The notes: generated from the letters alone by a model not told the origin. A stretch of 64,000 nucleotides of DNA from Polydactylus sextarius (GCA_016801845.1 CM028915.1:9607001-9671000), one strand, 5' to 3'. Counted from the stretch's first letter, positions 14,654 through 28,959 are shown. Numbers and translations are program-made.

Positions 14654-15011
14654 TTTCCTCTTGAGAGAGGATTTTGACAATGGTTTTATGAATTTAATGG
14701 TCATATTTATATCATTGCAGCTTAATTCCAAGTTGTCCTTAAAGAAAAATGAGAACACCTCATAAAAAATACAATTGTGGAAAAAAAGCAAAGAAAACAA
14801 ACAAAGAAAAAGTACACCCAACCCCTCCCTCCCTTGTGCTTGCAGTGAGAAAATAAGGCCCAGGTTAAGAATGAACAGTTACATATTTAACTCTGGAGCT
14901 TGTACATACTTAAACAGAAAAGTAAATAACATGTAGAGTAACCCCTGCACAGTCAGTCATGGCTAGCCATATGCACTCACTGTAATTAACGGTAAGACGC
15001 ATTAACATGGT

Positions 15012-15034
15012 AACACACACACACACACACACAC
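15012..15034. repeat. (AC)n microsatellite
   Basis: About eleven uninterrupted AC units, followed by further imperfect CA-rich DNA to about 15,115. Valine/cysteine-rich frames on the minus strand here are translations of the repeat. Confidence 0.92.
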
Positions 15035-17875
15035 GTTCATGCTTTGTCTCGCTCTGCATATCCCTGAAGTAAACAGCACACACACACGCACGCTCACACA
15101 GTGGCACACACGTACATAGACACAACATGAGGACTCTGTGCATATAACCAGCAACAACTCTCCTGACACCCACCAGCAGTTTGTTGTGCTGTTCACATGA
15201 TGTCCCCTCGGAGGAAGAAGCTGTGAGCAGGGAGTGAGAAAACAGAACAAAAACATAACACAGTGTTCAGAGCTGCGAGAATTACAGTGCAAGGTATTAA
15301 AAAAAAATCATTACAACTAATAACGTTATGTTTGTGTGCTTTTCATATCAATACAAGAGGATGACATTTATCTGTAAACAGATAACAGCAAATCTGTTGA
15401 ATTTATGTTCAGGTACTTATGTTGGATTTGCTGATGAAAGAGTTGCTCGTAGGCAGACTGCTACCATTGGATGTTGCTACCAGGTTGGCCCTTTTTTACT
15501 GGTATCCTGTTATAATCAGCTGTGAAAATATTGTGTTCTGTGACTAGAAAAGCTAGAATTGTGGCATGGCATGGGTGACATCTCTTTCTTTCTCCCACAC
15601 TATCATAAATCACAAAGCCCTTCTACTGTAACCATTTACATATATGTAGCCTGCCATGCACAGAGTGTTACAAATAATCCCACAGACCACAACACAGAGC
15701 TAAGCCATATGTCACATTAACATGTTTAGAGTGTTCCGGATTACAGCACTGTCAGGATTACCCATGCTTCCAAAGCAATTATACTGCATGTAAATATTGC
15801 GTATTCCTTGAAATCAGGATTCAAGTTGCCCTCAGAGATGCCCAGTGATCCCCTCTAGTGTTTGTCAACAAGCCCCACAGATGTATGCAAAAAATACTGT
15901 TGCAGCATCCTGGAGCATAGAAAATATTCTGCCTGTAGAGATAAAACTGTGTGTACCGTACAGCTGGAGCACCCACTGCTTCTTGGATATCACAGACCAT
16001 TGGTGGCTTCTGAGATTATTGCACATCTCTGAACACAATATGGATCACCCCAGATGGTTGCATATGTAAACTAAAAAAAAAAATATATCTTTCCCCATCA
16101 TAATCGTTCAACAGTAGAATTCTAATAAGCACACATATACCACGTATCAGTTTTTTTCCCGTACTCTCTTTATGTAAAGGTGTAGGTGTGTAGGTATATC
16201 TCATGAGATGACCTTGAATAACTTAACTACTCATTACATGTTTTTTTCTTGAAATCTGAGATATTCAACCAACCTAGAATAAATGATCAATTCTTTTCTC
16301 ATTTGAAATGAAACTACATTCCCCGTCCAGGGTTCACATGATGGATTTTAACTTAACTCTTGCATGTTTGCCTGTCAAATCGTCTTGATATATGTAATAC
16401 AGAATATTAAACTCCCACTGAAATATTCACCTTTCATTTCTAGGTTTATGCCGTGCACATGAGTTATGTTCATAGCTAATGTCTTTGCAAATATGGCATA
16501 TACTGCCAAGGCTTGGTGCCCACAGTCAAATCCCTATGGCAGTACTTCCTCTCAGTCTGTCTAGTTCCACCATGAGACTGAACACAGTCTGAGACTTAAT
16601 TCAGACTAAGAAAGCCCCTGTGATGCATGTACTGCTGTTGTGACAAAGCCCCAAAAGGCATGACTGGTACCTGGTGTGATAAAAATGCAATTAAAAAAAA
16701 ACTTTTTTGCACAGTGAATTAAGTTTGACAGAACGAAATATTGATAAGCACAAGTGGCACTAAAGTCTAGTTCCAGCCTCTGAATCGCCTGGACTCTTTT
16801 CAAATTCCATCTGGCGTTCACTGCGTTCTTGTTCTCAGGTGAAGAAGGAACCGAGCCACGAGGCACCAACACGAATGATACTGGAGCGAGAGTAACTTAT
16901 CAGTCTTAGAGACAGAAAATAGGGACGGGGTATTACGGGGTACATGCTCAGCGGTGATGTGACATTATGCATGCAGACCCCGTGGAATTGAGCCACCCAT
17001 ACTGAAGATGAAGTGGGCAGGAAAATACCAGTTTCGAATGCCTGAAGTGGCACTCAGTCACGATTTCCACTTCATTCCCTTGACAAGTCTTCTTGAAGCA
17101 ATGTACAGGCGTTGCTGCCAGATCTCATGGCTGGTTTGGATTGAAGTAGATACATGAATGTATTATACAATGAATGAACTACTCAAACAAGGCTGCTCAT
17201 TCATTCCAGAGCTACTAACAAAGCACACGCAACATAAAAGTTTCTTTTGATTCCTTACACATGTGAATTGATTAGTTTTTCTGGAGCCAACATGGCTTTT
17301 AAAAATGTTGGACCTAATTTTTTGAAAACATTATAAATCATTTTTATTTTTTATTGTACATAATACTCAGAGGTTTCCATATCCAGTAGTACTCATGAAG
17401 ACTTGTAAACAGAAATTCACCTTTAATTTAACTTAACATCATTTTCATGTTTAGTAGGTAGACGTTACATTATTGTGACGGCCATCATGACAGACATCAG
17501 TTGTCTGCTCAGGTGACCTCAAGTGACTTTCTATTTTTACAATGGGAACATGGTCAGGTGATGTAGCAGTGGATGGATTAGCGTCCGTGCAGTTTCACCT
17601 CTGATGAACTTGGTCTTTTGCCTCATACAGTTTTACAGATTATACAGAACTCTATGTGACCCTGTGATCTAGTAGATGACTAATAGCTAATGCAACTCTG
17701 CCTTAGTTTTTTTTTTTTTTTTTTGGGTGGGGTTAAAATTGTATAATGCTCATGCTGAGTCTGGCCTACAACATGTGCTGGCTCTCTCCTGTGTGACAGA
17801 AACACATAAAAGAGAGCCTGTGACAGATGCCCTCACAGGAAACAAGAAAAGGAGCTTGGTTGCCTTCAGTATTAG

Positions 17876-17877
<2 letters not shown>

Positions 17878-17926
<49 letters not shown>
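17878..17926. repeat. (GT)n microsatellite, about 24 units
   Basis: A pure GT run, one of the two longest dinucleotide arrays in the window. The frames across it (Val-Cys on plus, Thr-His on minus) are artefacts of the repeat. Confidence 0.95.
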
Positions 17927-17927
<1 letters not shown>

Positions 17928-19734
17928 CAAGAGAGACAGAAGATCAGTCAGACAGATATCGACTCCGGTAAAATGAGAAGGTAAGGCTCCATAAACAACA
18001 AACAGACTCATTGGTTATTCTTGAAAACTGTGCTTTATTTTAGACTAAATAAAGTGTTCAAAGCAGATAAGTTCAGAGGAAATCGACAAAGTGAACATTT
18101 ACGCATCAGTTGCAATGTCAGCAAAATGCTGAGTTATGTTTTTTTTTTTTAAATCTGAAAACCTTTTGGGACTTCGACTGGTGTTTGTTTATCTCTGAGT
18201 CTCGGATGTGCTTATTGTAGTGTTCAGCAGGTCTAATTGTTGTCATCAAAACTGTCTTTTTTCTCATTAAGGGTTCTGCTCTCAAACATTTATTCCAATT
18301 ACAAAAGCTCATAAACTTAACAAAATAGGCTGTTTAATGCTTAAAGTAATTACGGGTGACTGATAAACTATTAAATGCATCAAAAATATGCAGCATTGTA
18401 TTAAAAAACTAATGACTTAATAATCTTCTCCCCTATAGATACTTATAGAGTACGCTCCTATTTGAAGACTATTTCTCTTCCTCTCTTCATCTTAAAAGTA
18501 CACAGTTATGCACTGAAACACACACAGTTGCTCACACATTCTCATGTCAGCACCACATCTGACACCAAAAAACAAAAACTCTGCAAAATTCCCCACAGCA
18601 AGTTGACTCACACTTGAAAAGAAAACTGCAGCAATTCCTCCGATAATAAGAAAACACGCAGAACCATTCGGGAAGTGTAACTCTCCACAGTCTTCAGCAT
18701 TCATGAGCGCTACCAGCACAACAAAAAAAAAAAAAACAAGAGACGGATCCAAACATGTGGAGGCTCACATAGTTGTGTTGCATGCAAACTGTAGTTTGTC
18801 TCAGGTCACTAGTTTTCATTGTGCTGGTCATTCTACAGTTCTTACATACATGAGAGCATCTCAGTGATGTGTATGTCACGTTATTGTCCATTCACTTAGT
18901 TTTTGTTCTAGTTCAACAGAACAGATGATTATAATGAGGTTAAGTATGTCACGAGCTGCAATATTTCAAAATAAGAGCCCAACAGAGACAAAAAGTAAAC
19001 AGTCAAATGTTTTCATATTTGTTGGGAAAGTGTGCGGCATTATTATTATTAAGTGTGGACCATGTAGCAAAAATCTATTAATATAGTTTTGTGAAATTTA
19101 ATATTCATACTTCCATTTTGCCTCAAAGACAAAAAAGGTGGATTCATGCCTTTAGGGAAAAGAATAAATGTTCTAAAAGTTGGATCCTCTTATCTAATGT
19201 GAGGCCTCATCATCCTCCCACCTACAAACATGCTGCACATCAAATTCTTTGGCAGACATGACCCAGCCAAAGCCCTGTTCTTGTTTGTACTCGTCTTACA
19301 GAAAGGCACAATAAACGATTTGTAGTTTTGGCAAGAAGTGTCACCAAGCTGATTCTTGTGTTATTCTTTTAAATGCTGAAAGTGCAAAATAAAATCATCT
19401 AATCTTCTTTTTCTGGGATTAGGGCCTGAGGGTGTGATCCCAAAAGGCGATCTCGTATTCAATCAGCCTAAAGAGCTCAGAGCATTGTTTGAATTCTGGC
19501 TGCAGTTTAACACTAAACTAAAATGTGATTTTGAAGTCAGGCAGCATCTTCAACACCAACTTAGCTCTTATCTTTTAAAACAAAGGAACCTAAGATACAG
19601 CCCTGTACTGTCTTACTGTCTTCACCTCAGACTTTTCATTGGAGAGTTAATTAAATTTAAGTTTGGAATGAAAACTTTAGAAGATTTAAAAATGTAATAT
19701 ATTTCTATACAATACAATATAATACAATACACTT

Positions 19735-19807
19735 ATGGATGGATGGATGGATGGATGATGGATGGATGGATGGATGGATGGATGGATGGATGGATGGATG
19801 GATGGAT
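19735..19807. repeat. (GGAT)n tetranucleotide array
   Basis: About 18 units of a GGAT/ATGG tetranucleotide with one interruption near 19,756-19,759, where one unit has lost a base. The same motif on the opposite strand forms the array at 53,088-53,161. Confidence 0.95.
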
Positions 19808-22154
19808 TATCCAACAGTAACTGAGCCTGCTATCTCAGCTGGAGTTTGAAATCTTTCTCCTCAGACATCACTTTTAGATCAAAGCACCTTATTTGGCTGC
19901 TTGCCTCCTATTTGTTAACATGCGACTGAGTCAAGATACTGTTTGCGAGTCTGTGTGTGTTTTTAAGTGCATGTGTGTCTGTGTTCACACCATGTGGATG
20001 GATGACAGCTTTCCAGATGAAACGTGAGTAATGAATAAAAATCAGCTGCAGGCATATGGAGAAACACTTAAATCCTCATGTGTGTAATTAACTGTGGTAA
20101 AGATGCAGAACACAACTACAGATATGTATTTACCCGCCTGTTTATCTCATCCACACCCCTTGAGATTTATCGTTTCTATGGAGACCTATGTGGGCGGTGG
20201 TAGTAGGGACTCAGGAGAGACTTTTAACCCACTCTCTTTTTGTTACCCCTTGATGGGCCGGCCTTAGTTCACAGTAGTTAATGTGTGTATATCGTTTTAC
20301 TAAATGATCATTCAGAGTCCACTGAATCCTGCCACACTCACAGTTTCTATTTCTTTTTGCATTCTACTACAATGCTAGGCAGAGTCTTAACTGAAGTGTA
20401 TCCAAATTCATTAGAAACACAATAGTCTTTGTATTGTAAAATGGCATTTTCAGAAATCTCGTGAAAGACTTCTTATCAATGAGGAAAAAACGGATTTCGA
20501 ATCGTCACCACTTCTTCGCATGCACCAGCCGATTACCCCGCAGCGTATTCCGCTTTCCCAATCTCTGAGGGAGAAAGGCAAATTCTGGAAGGCTTACACC
20601 ACTCAAAGATGGCTCTTGGAACTGGAATGGAAAAATGTCAAGTGTAGTGCTTTGTAAGGAGGCGGGGGGTTGAGAAAATTGAAAATCTTCCTTTGCCTAG
20701 CGGAAACTTTCTCACAGGCTGACACAGGCGCAGCCAAGACAATCCCTTGCATAACCTCTGAATTATTTACATATTCCAGTGGGGTTGCATAAACATTGCT
20801 GTTATATGCCTGGCTTGGCAAGAATGGACACAAACATTCCTTGACAGCTTTCAAATTACAGTGTTCAGCCTCAGACCATGTGAAGGTGGAAAAGCCCTTA
20901 GAGAGAAGGGAACAGTATCTACAAGCAGGGTCCATATATTGATTGTAACACAGAGACCAATAGTACTGTTGTGTCAATGGTCACTGTAGCTCCACTTAAC
21001 TTTATAGATCATTTAATAGTTTTTGCCAAGACAGTCAATGGTGATGCAGGGATTCACCCTTAATGTCTGTCTTCTCGCTGTCTCTATGAATAAAGAATGC
21101 GTAACGACAGGGCAATGAATTTTTAATGAGTTGTGCCGTTTATTTTTGCTCAAAATTTAAAATATATATATTTAAAACAAAACAAAATATTTCTGTTCTG
21201 GTTGATTATGTTCTAAAAAACAAAACAAAAAAAAAAAAAAAAACACTTTTCAAGGAAGATGGTCTCCAAGGTTCTGTTCTCTATCAATACCAGATAAAGG
21301 AAGGTCACTGTAGTTTGCTAATACAAGGGCATTGGATTGTTGAACATCCAGAGATGCTTGTTTCCATTATAAATGAGGTACTTGGTTTGGGGATACACGA
21401 CAAAAAAAGATATTATAACCTTGGATTGTCCTCTGCTTTTTCCTGTTCTGTATCCTGCCTGTTTTATTGGCTTGGTCTATTATTTTCTTGCACAATCTTT
21501 TGGCTGTGGAGTTGCTTTATGATTTGTAAAAACACAAAAAGTTAATCTGAGTTGAACATCCTCCTAATAATGTAACAATAGAGTAGAAGTAATAGTGGAA
21601 GTGACATTTAGTAATCTGTGACATTTGCAGTCACGACAGGCCTTCCTCAACTTAGTCAATAATTTAGTTCAGAAAAAAAAAAAAAAAAAGTTTCACATGT
21701 GAGTAAGTAAACACTGCCGCCGTGTTGTTTACTCTCTAGAAATGGAAGTGTCACCTCTTGTTTCTCTCTTTCATCTCCCCCCTTTTCCACCCACAGAGTC
21801 GACTGCATGGGCTCTGGCTTAAAATGTATCATCAACATCATCATTGTCGCACCCAGGCTGTGATGAATAAAAACAGCTCTGTGAAGGTTTAGAGGCGCAG
21901 AAACATTAACTCATCCTCAAGTCAGGAGGTTTTAAAACATCGTTGGAAATGACTGAATCTGGCTGAACACCATCCAAAACCGAGGTATTTTCTGTATTTT
22001 CAGCTAAAAAAAAAGAGCCACAGGGCAACTGGCTCATTACCTCCAACTACAATGTGTCTTGCTGTTGTCACATTTTGAGACCCTGAGAAACCTTTGTGAA
22101 AAGTATGAAAATTGGAAATGAAAATCACAAGCAAAAAAAATAAATAAATAAAAA

Positions 22155-22157
<3 letters not shown>

Positions 22158-22191
<34 letters not shown>
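22158..22191. repeat. (AT)n microsatellite
   Basis: About 17 uninterrupted AT units following an A-rich TAAA run. No function is visible. Confidence 0.93.
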
Positions 22192-22195
<4 letters not shown>

Positions 22196-22235
22196 GATGA
22201 GTTCCAGTTGTGTGTTGTTGTTTTTTTTAACGTGT

Positions 22236-22275
22236 TAAGGGAATCATTTTGACATTTTGGGCAAAATTGGCTTTT
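22236..22275 (+). repeat. Short remnant resembling a fish repeat start
   Basis: The phrase 'gaatcattttgacattttgg' resembles the beginning of the teleost repeat whose middle part is seen at 42,553-42,760. Only about 40 nt can be matched, so this is weak. Confidence 0.3.
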
Positions 22276-22351
22276 AAATTACAGGAGAAAAAAATCAGCA
22301 GGAGAAGGTGTGTGTTTTGTTTTAGAAAGATGATCCTCATAAACCGACAAG

Positions 22352-22425
22352 TTTTTTTTTTTTTTTTTTATTTCTAAAGATTAAATAGTCACCAGAACCA
22401 AAGGAAAAAAAAAAAAAAAAAAAAA
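22352..22425. repeat. Facing poly-T and poly-A tracts
   Basis: A run of 18 T (22,352-22,369) is followed 35 nt later by a run of 21 A (22,405-22,425). Together they form an inverted homopolymer pair that could fold. They may be the tails of two retroelement insertions in opposite orientation, though no element body is recognisable beside either. Confidence 0.85.
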
Positions 22426-25400
22426 CTAATGTCAGGCTATAAACAAACTACACAGTTGTTATGTGACTTCACCACCACCGCATCACTACCACTAACCATT
22501 CCAACTTGTAATTCAAATTGGCACGCTTACCACTTCGACAAGGCTCGTTCCACTTAGAAAGTTAGTAGTGGTTTGGAAAAGTGTTGAGTAGAAACAGAAT
22601 GTGTCTGTAAAGAAGGACCAGTGAGTAGATTGGTTTTCGTGTTCAGCATGATGACATTTAAAGTTTGCGACAGCCTCAGAGAAGCTTCATTTCACCAGAT
22701 GTTACATGCGTATTTTTTTTTTTTTTTTTTTTGACCTTGATTTAATTCGGATAACTTTAAATATCACATTATATATGCAAGTGCGCTTTACATAGACAGT
22801 TAAGGTAGTTAATCATATTGGTGAAATGTGTACTTAACTACACAGATTGGCCTTAAAACAGAATGTTTTGTTGTCTATGTACCCCTTTTTTATGACACTC
22901 TAAATTCTGCGTAAACACACACACACAAACACAACAAGCAATAAAAACACAAATACTCTTTCTCACGATTCCCAAAGATTACCCTTTTGTGCAGCTTGAT
23001 GATATGCGAGACCCTCTGGGTGTCACTAAATACTTTCTATGGCTCCGTTGGAACAGAGACTTTAAGTATCCTCAGTAAATGGTTTTATAAACAGGTTCAT
23101 TCAAGCATGATGTCCTCTTATCTGAAACCCTTCACCATTATCCTTCACATATTACTACTGATACAATTTATTTTCAGGCATTTTGTGGCACAGACCAATG
23201 ATTCCCTTGATTGATTTCGTGGCCTCGGCCAAAAAAAATCTGTTCTTGCTCTCCAAAGAGAGTGACTCACCCATGTGTCTTTGTCCTTTTAGACAGCCCA
23301 ACCTCCAGAAACTTGTGGATTAGGAAAATCCAAATCAAAGCCCAATTTTCTTGTGACTCAAGTTTTCGACCAGATATGTTTTGTCCTTGGCTGGATACTT
23401 TTTAAGAGGCTTGTCTAGACTGAGGTTAGCGCACGGGGCAAAATAAAGGGCCAGCTGCTAATGCTTATTGCTGAAAAGCAAATTTGAAACAAGATTTATC
23501 ATCACTGCTGACACTGACAAAATACCGCCTTTAATCACTCTTGTAAACTGGGATACTCACCACGAATAGTTGCATTTGTCTTCCTGCTTTTGTAGCAGCA
23601 ACACACAGCGACAATGTTTTCAAACTTGCTAAACAGAGCGTTTGTGTCAAATAAACACATCACCGTTAAGAGCTTATCACTCACACCAGCCCATATTGTC
23701 TACATCTGTACTGGTTTACAGCTGAAAAGATGCACAGCAGAGCGGTGCCAAGTATCTCACATTACTGTAGCTGCTGATTTAATCAATCTGCCAGCTATGG
23801 AACAGTTCAGTGATTGAAATACTAATCAAATTATTCCAAACAAGATCTAATTACATCAATTCACTCAACATCCCTGTTAAAGAAGATGACTTTTGCAATC
23901 AGTAAAGACTCCTCTTGCCCTGTATTATACTTTTAAGTGTATGTGTTTTATTCTTGTTTCTGTTTCTAATAGTATAATATAACAGATGTGACGGGAGGAA
24001 GGAATGGGTGTGGATTTTGGAGATGGTGGCGGTGAGGGTTGTTCAAATCTTTGATGGTCAGGATGGAAAAGGGGAGAGAAGAGGAGGAGAACTTCCTCAT
24101 AACTCATTTTGTCGAATCATAAATCCTGCTGTCTCACGCGAGGTGAACTGCATAGTGATCTTTGAACAGGAAATATAGTCCTTCCAAGCTGTTTGCCTTG
24201 ATATGCGGCGCTGCGGTGCAGTAAACAAGTTCAGGAAGAAGATGAAAGTCACAGAATAAAAGAACGACTCGGCAACATCATCATGCTTTTGTGTTTCCTT
24301 CCCCTCGTAGCCATGATATATGTTTGTTTTAGAGTAAAACGGTAGTTTCAGTTTTGTGTCATGACTGCAGTATGTGCTTACACAGGCTTTGAAGTTAAGT
24401 CCTCAGTAAAGGGTTGAGCGCCGTCTCTTTAAATTGTTGTTTAGCCCGAGCCGCAGCAGGTGAAGAAAAATATTTGCTCAAGAGTGCAAACTGGAAGTCT
24501 TTGATTTACAGGCTGCTAAAAAGTCTCCCCTTGATCTTAGCAGTTATGAAACATGATCAGAATGTGTCAAAGCTATAACCAAAACTATAACGATAAACCA
24601 AACTGAATCCTGTATGTCTGAGTAAACAGAGTCGTCTATAATTAAAAGCGCAGCAACAAATTTGAATCTGTTCAAATAACATCTTGCGTCTTGATTTGAT
24701 GAATGCGTGGACTTAAGTTAAAAGTAACCTCGCTGAGCCTGACGATGAATGATTGATTGTTTGTCTATACGAGAGAAAAGTTTAGAAAATTGAGAAGCCT
24801 CATGACAGTCGTTCAGTCATAAACCTGATGTCACTCAATTTTGTATTCAGCACCAACACACATGCTGTAGAGTGGAACATCAGCGGTGCATAGCTGACTA
24901 CTCAGCAGCACACTCAGCCAGAATATTATGGTCGTACTTTGAATAAGAAATGCAGGTTTCTTGATGTGGAGGGGCTTAGGCTAGTGTTTCAGGCAACCAC
25001 CAGATTGTTGCCCTGGATGTATTCATAGTGGAAACAGATGGGATGGGGTGCACGGTGGCAGATGATTCTTATTATGGTCACACAGTGGGGGCAAGTTATA
25101 GAAAATGGCAATGTATCATGGTTCATTCACTCTGGAAAACTAAAAAAGATGAAAAAAAAAAAGAGAGAGAAAAAGTCAAATGTGTGACATTGTAAAAGGA
25201 CCGAAAGGAATACTTTGCATGTGAGCACAATATCTTGACAGCTGTTCTTCTATTTGATTTTATATATTTTTTTGTTATTGAGAGATGAAACACACAGTGC
25301 CACTTTATCAGATGTGCAATTTGTATGACTTTCAGTGACAAAATTTCAATACTTGGTAAATCATTGGCAGTCTCATTTTCAGGGTGTTTGTAAAGTTAGC

Positions 25401-28400
25401 ACTTAGGTGTATTTGCTTCAGAAAAAAAAGAAAAGTAAGATAATAACAGTAACAATAAGCAGAATGACAAAGCGACTAAGAGAAAGCATGAGCTGATGCC
25501 AGCAGTATCAATGGCCTGGGACTGAAAGAAGAGAGAAATAGCCTGCTGGGGAAACATAACTCTGCTCTGTGTCCCAACGCTGAGAGAGGAAGGGAACAGA
25601 AGACACAATGCAATATTCTCCTTGGAATTAATTCACTGTCTCTTCTCCAAGAGCATCTAATTTAGTGTTGCTTGCCTTCGTTACTGTCTCGCTCAGCCCC
25701 TCGCTCTTTCTGTCTCTCCCACTTTCTCTACCCTCTCCTTTACTATCTCACTGCCCCCCTTCCCCTCACTCGACCTCAACCCCCGTCAACAACACTATCA
25801 CCACCCTTCTAACCACCACCGCCGTCTCTTTTTCTTCTCTTTCACTTTCTCTCTTGTTCTCTCCTTCTCCGCCTCGGGCCTTTGTTAGACTGTCTTTGTG
25901 GCAAGTGCAGAGTAGAGAGTAGAGAAGGGGAGGCCTTGAACAAGCCTCAAGAAGTCTGATTGGGAAGGAGAGCACAAGAACCTGGAGACAAGGGAGATGA
26001 GAGGGGAAGCAAGTGTGGGTATGAAAAAGCACCTCTCTCCCGCCTCCTCCCTCCCTTGTGAGAGTCAGAGGCGATGTGAAGGGAGAGCGAGCATGCTGAT
26101 AGAAACACAGACAGTCAAGGAAGAAAAAAAAGTGGTTATCCCCTTATTCAGTGTTTTAAAGAGGTTAACCTCATTAAAATTGTGGTTATGAAAATGCTGA
26201 GGGCGTGATAGATAGATAATAAAGCCTCATGCCAGTAGTGCATGCCCAGACTGATTTCATAGATTCTTCACACATTATATTTCAATTTAAGATTATTCCT
26301 GCATCTTAAAGGTGCTCTAGCCGCCACTGTACATTTGGACTTTTTCCTTTTTTTTTTAAAACAAAAATTAGATAAAATCACTGTGCCCTTGAAGTTATGA
26401 GTTACCACTGGAAGAAGAAACCATAGCCACTCCTCTCCAACTCTGTAACTTTTGCTAAAATAAAAACATGGCCGCCTGCTTTTAGTGGCTGAAGTAAAAA
26501 CAGCAGTAAATGAGTCAAATATCAGAAGGTCACTGTGTTTTCCAGCCCGTTGCTCATCTTAAATGGGTCCCCACGGTCTAAATGAGGATGGATGTGAGCT
26601 GAAGAGGATTCACTGGTCTGAGTTTTGCCTCTCGACAAGCCAAGGGAGAGACAAGGACAAGAGGTGAGGGGAGTTGAGTTTGAAGAAGGCCTGGCTGTGG
26701 CGAGGTTTAGATTTACTCATGTGGAGGATTTACAGAATACAGTTGTAGAAGCTGTGTTTGGTGTGTAGGCTGGCAGTGGGAACTGGGAGGAGGTCAAGGG
26801 GCTTGTACTTAGTGTACAGATTTACCAGCAAGCCTCGGTGCCAGTGGCCAATCCTCTCTGATCATCTCTCACTCTCTGTTGTTGCCTTTTATTCTCTCTC
26901 TTTCTGGCTTTGGCACAGATGAAACTGAAGCCTAATGAGGACGTTTGTGCACTTTTTATTATAAAATGGACACTAGCTTGGAAAATGAACATAAGGCATT
27001 ATGTTTATGTGATTACATTCTAACCACATCCATGGTACTGGTTCATACTAAAGGTAATAGCGCTGAAAAAAAACCACCTGTTTTTCCATGTCTTAATATT
27101 CAGGATTAACATACTTGTAATGGAAACTAAAGGTCCATAACTTCTTACCTTAATTTTAGTGTTGTTTACTTCTCATCACAATCCTCTTTAGTGATAATTC
27201 ATTTGAAAGAAATCACATTTACCACCAACAGCGATTTGCGATGGATGTGATGCCTTTTAACCTGAAACAATGGGAGTTGCTGTGATCATAGCAACAGAGG
27301 GCGGCGTCTAATTAAGGTGATGGCAGACTTTACTGTGGCTACCACAGATGATTTATTAGTCTTGACCAAGCGCATACAGTTATAGGTCTCTATCTACATT
27401 AAACCATAAGACACTTGATATCTTTCATGATTCATGATGGGGAGCTGGTTGGAAACACCCCAAGGTCAGACTGATAACAGTGGAATGTTGGATAATGACA
27501 TCAACTTAACAGTCTGAGCCTGGTTTTGTTCTTTCTTCAGCTGGAGAAAAAAATCTGTCATTAAGCATAAGTTGCATAACATGCCCTTAAAATTAATGCA
27601 TGTTTTACAGTTGGTCAATAATTCATAAAAGATAACAACTGAGGAGAACACTCAGATCCAAAATATGTACATCCTTGCAAGTGAAGAGAACAAATTCTGA
27701 CTATCATCATAACATTTTGAGCACTGTAAAAAAAAAAAAAAAAAAGGAAAAATCCTCCACCCTTCTATTTTGACCCTCAAATGTTATAAGTATGAAAAAC
27801 ACGTACAAATGTAGCTCTTGACTGGGTTTATAATCATAGTCCCCACCATGAGTTAATCAGTGTAGGTTTGAACCCAACAAAGTGTAATCATCAGGTCATT
27901 TAACCCCAGTTTTCGGCAATTTAATCAGTGGTGATTGAAATATCACGAGCCATAAAAAGATCATAAGCAAAATAAGATAATTTTGAAAATACCACAGCTC
28001 AGTGAGATACCTGGAGCAGTTAACATTCTGGTTTTATCAGTGTCTTGTCAGTGGTATATGAACAGATTGGGTTGAAGCGACTTCAGACAGACTGGGTTTC
28101 CACAGAACATGTTTTGTTAAGCACATTGTCCTTGTTGGTACGATGTGTAGCTGCTAGCAAAGACGGCAGCCATGTTACAGAAGCTCCAAATTTTATCTCT
28201 GAGATGTCGATGCTGGTTCAGAATCTGCACTTTAAAACTCAACGAGGCTTTTACTTAAAAAAAAATAATAATAAAAAATAGGTACTTGAAATGGCTAAAT
28301 TCATCAACTAGCCCTCCACTTTCCTAAAGCTCGAAGAGTGAACCAGGGAGAGTGAAGTAAGAGGCTAAGGAAAGGCTGAAGTGGCTGATTATACACAATT

Positions 28401-28902
28401 TAAAGTCTCAACCCGGCAGGCTTTTTGGAAGTGCTCTTAGGAGGAGGCGGAGGAAGAAGATGATGAGGAAGACGAGACACGGCCTCAGTCATTTTACTGT
28501 GATGCTTTGTCAAATTACAAAGCCTTACTAGATTGTCCAGCTAAATAATGTTTGAACTTAACCCTTATTTAGTTTGCTCAGTATTATTAGAATTCAGTCT
28601 TCTTTTTTTTTTTTTATTATTGTTCCATTCCCAGTTCACATCTATTTAAAAATGTATGTATGAAGAACAAAAAGAAAACAGGCTCTTTTTGTATATGTAA
28701 ACAATTCTAAATGATCATATCTATTGTATAAAAATGTAACATCAAGATGTAACTATAGACATTTTGGTAAGTGTAGGTGCATTTTTTAATGGTTAATTTG
28801 ACAAAAATTTACATCAGACATGACAAAAGAAGAAAAATACAGTCAGGAAACACAAATGTTCAGACAAAAACAGAAATGTTCACTTTTCTTCAGAATGAAA
28901 TG

Positions 28903-28948
28903 TTTATTTATTTATTTATTTATTTCAATTCAATTCAATTTTATTAAT
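28903..28948. repeat. (TTTA)n run plus CAATT repeats before the edil3 promoter
   Basis: TTTA units at 28,903-28,925 pass directly into three CAATT units and 'tttatt' at 28,924-28,945. The CAATT-CAATT-TTATT ending is typical of a common teleost interspersed repeat, so this may be the tail of an old insertion. It ends only about 20-30 nt before the CpG-rich promoter. Confidence 0.65.
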
Positions 28949-28959
28949 TTCCTGGTTTT

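Larger units (their letters stand above)
4801..19734. other. Intergenic DNA with scattered repeats, no gene recognised
   Basis: No gene is supported on either strand. Contents recognised are a probable fish-repeat remnant (about 5,590-5,770), A-rich tracts near 6,630-6,660, GT/CA microsatellites (10,061-10,079, 15,012-15,034 and 17,878-17,926) and an AAAAG run (13,977-14,010). Frames of up to 105 codons occur but look like chance, and several read through the microsatellites. A non-repetitive block around 10,390-10,690 is flagged as a possible regulatory element. An AT-rich 12-bp inverted repeat lies at 14,626-14,653. Confidence 0.55.
19808..28902. other. Proximal upstream flank of edil3, no gene recognised
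   Basis: This 9-kb stretch before the edil3 promoter holds no supported gene. The longest frames are 139 codons on plus at 21,126 and 124 codons on minus at 20,603; they match nothing I know. It contains an (AT)n array at 22,158-22,191, facing T and A homopolymers at 22,352-22,425, a repeat remnant near 22,236-22,275 and a pyrimidine-rich block at 25,660-25,880. The block at about 20,470-20,980 is non-repetitive and flagged as a possible conserved element. Confidence 0.55.

Noticed and set aside
21126..21545. 139-codon plus-strand open frame
   Set aside because: It starts in AT-rich and poly-A DNA and is Lys-rich and then Phe/Cys-rich, with no domain and no gene context.
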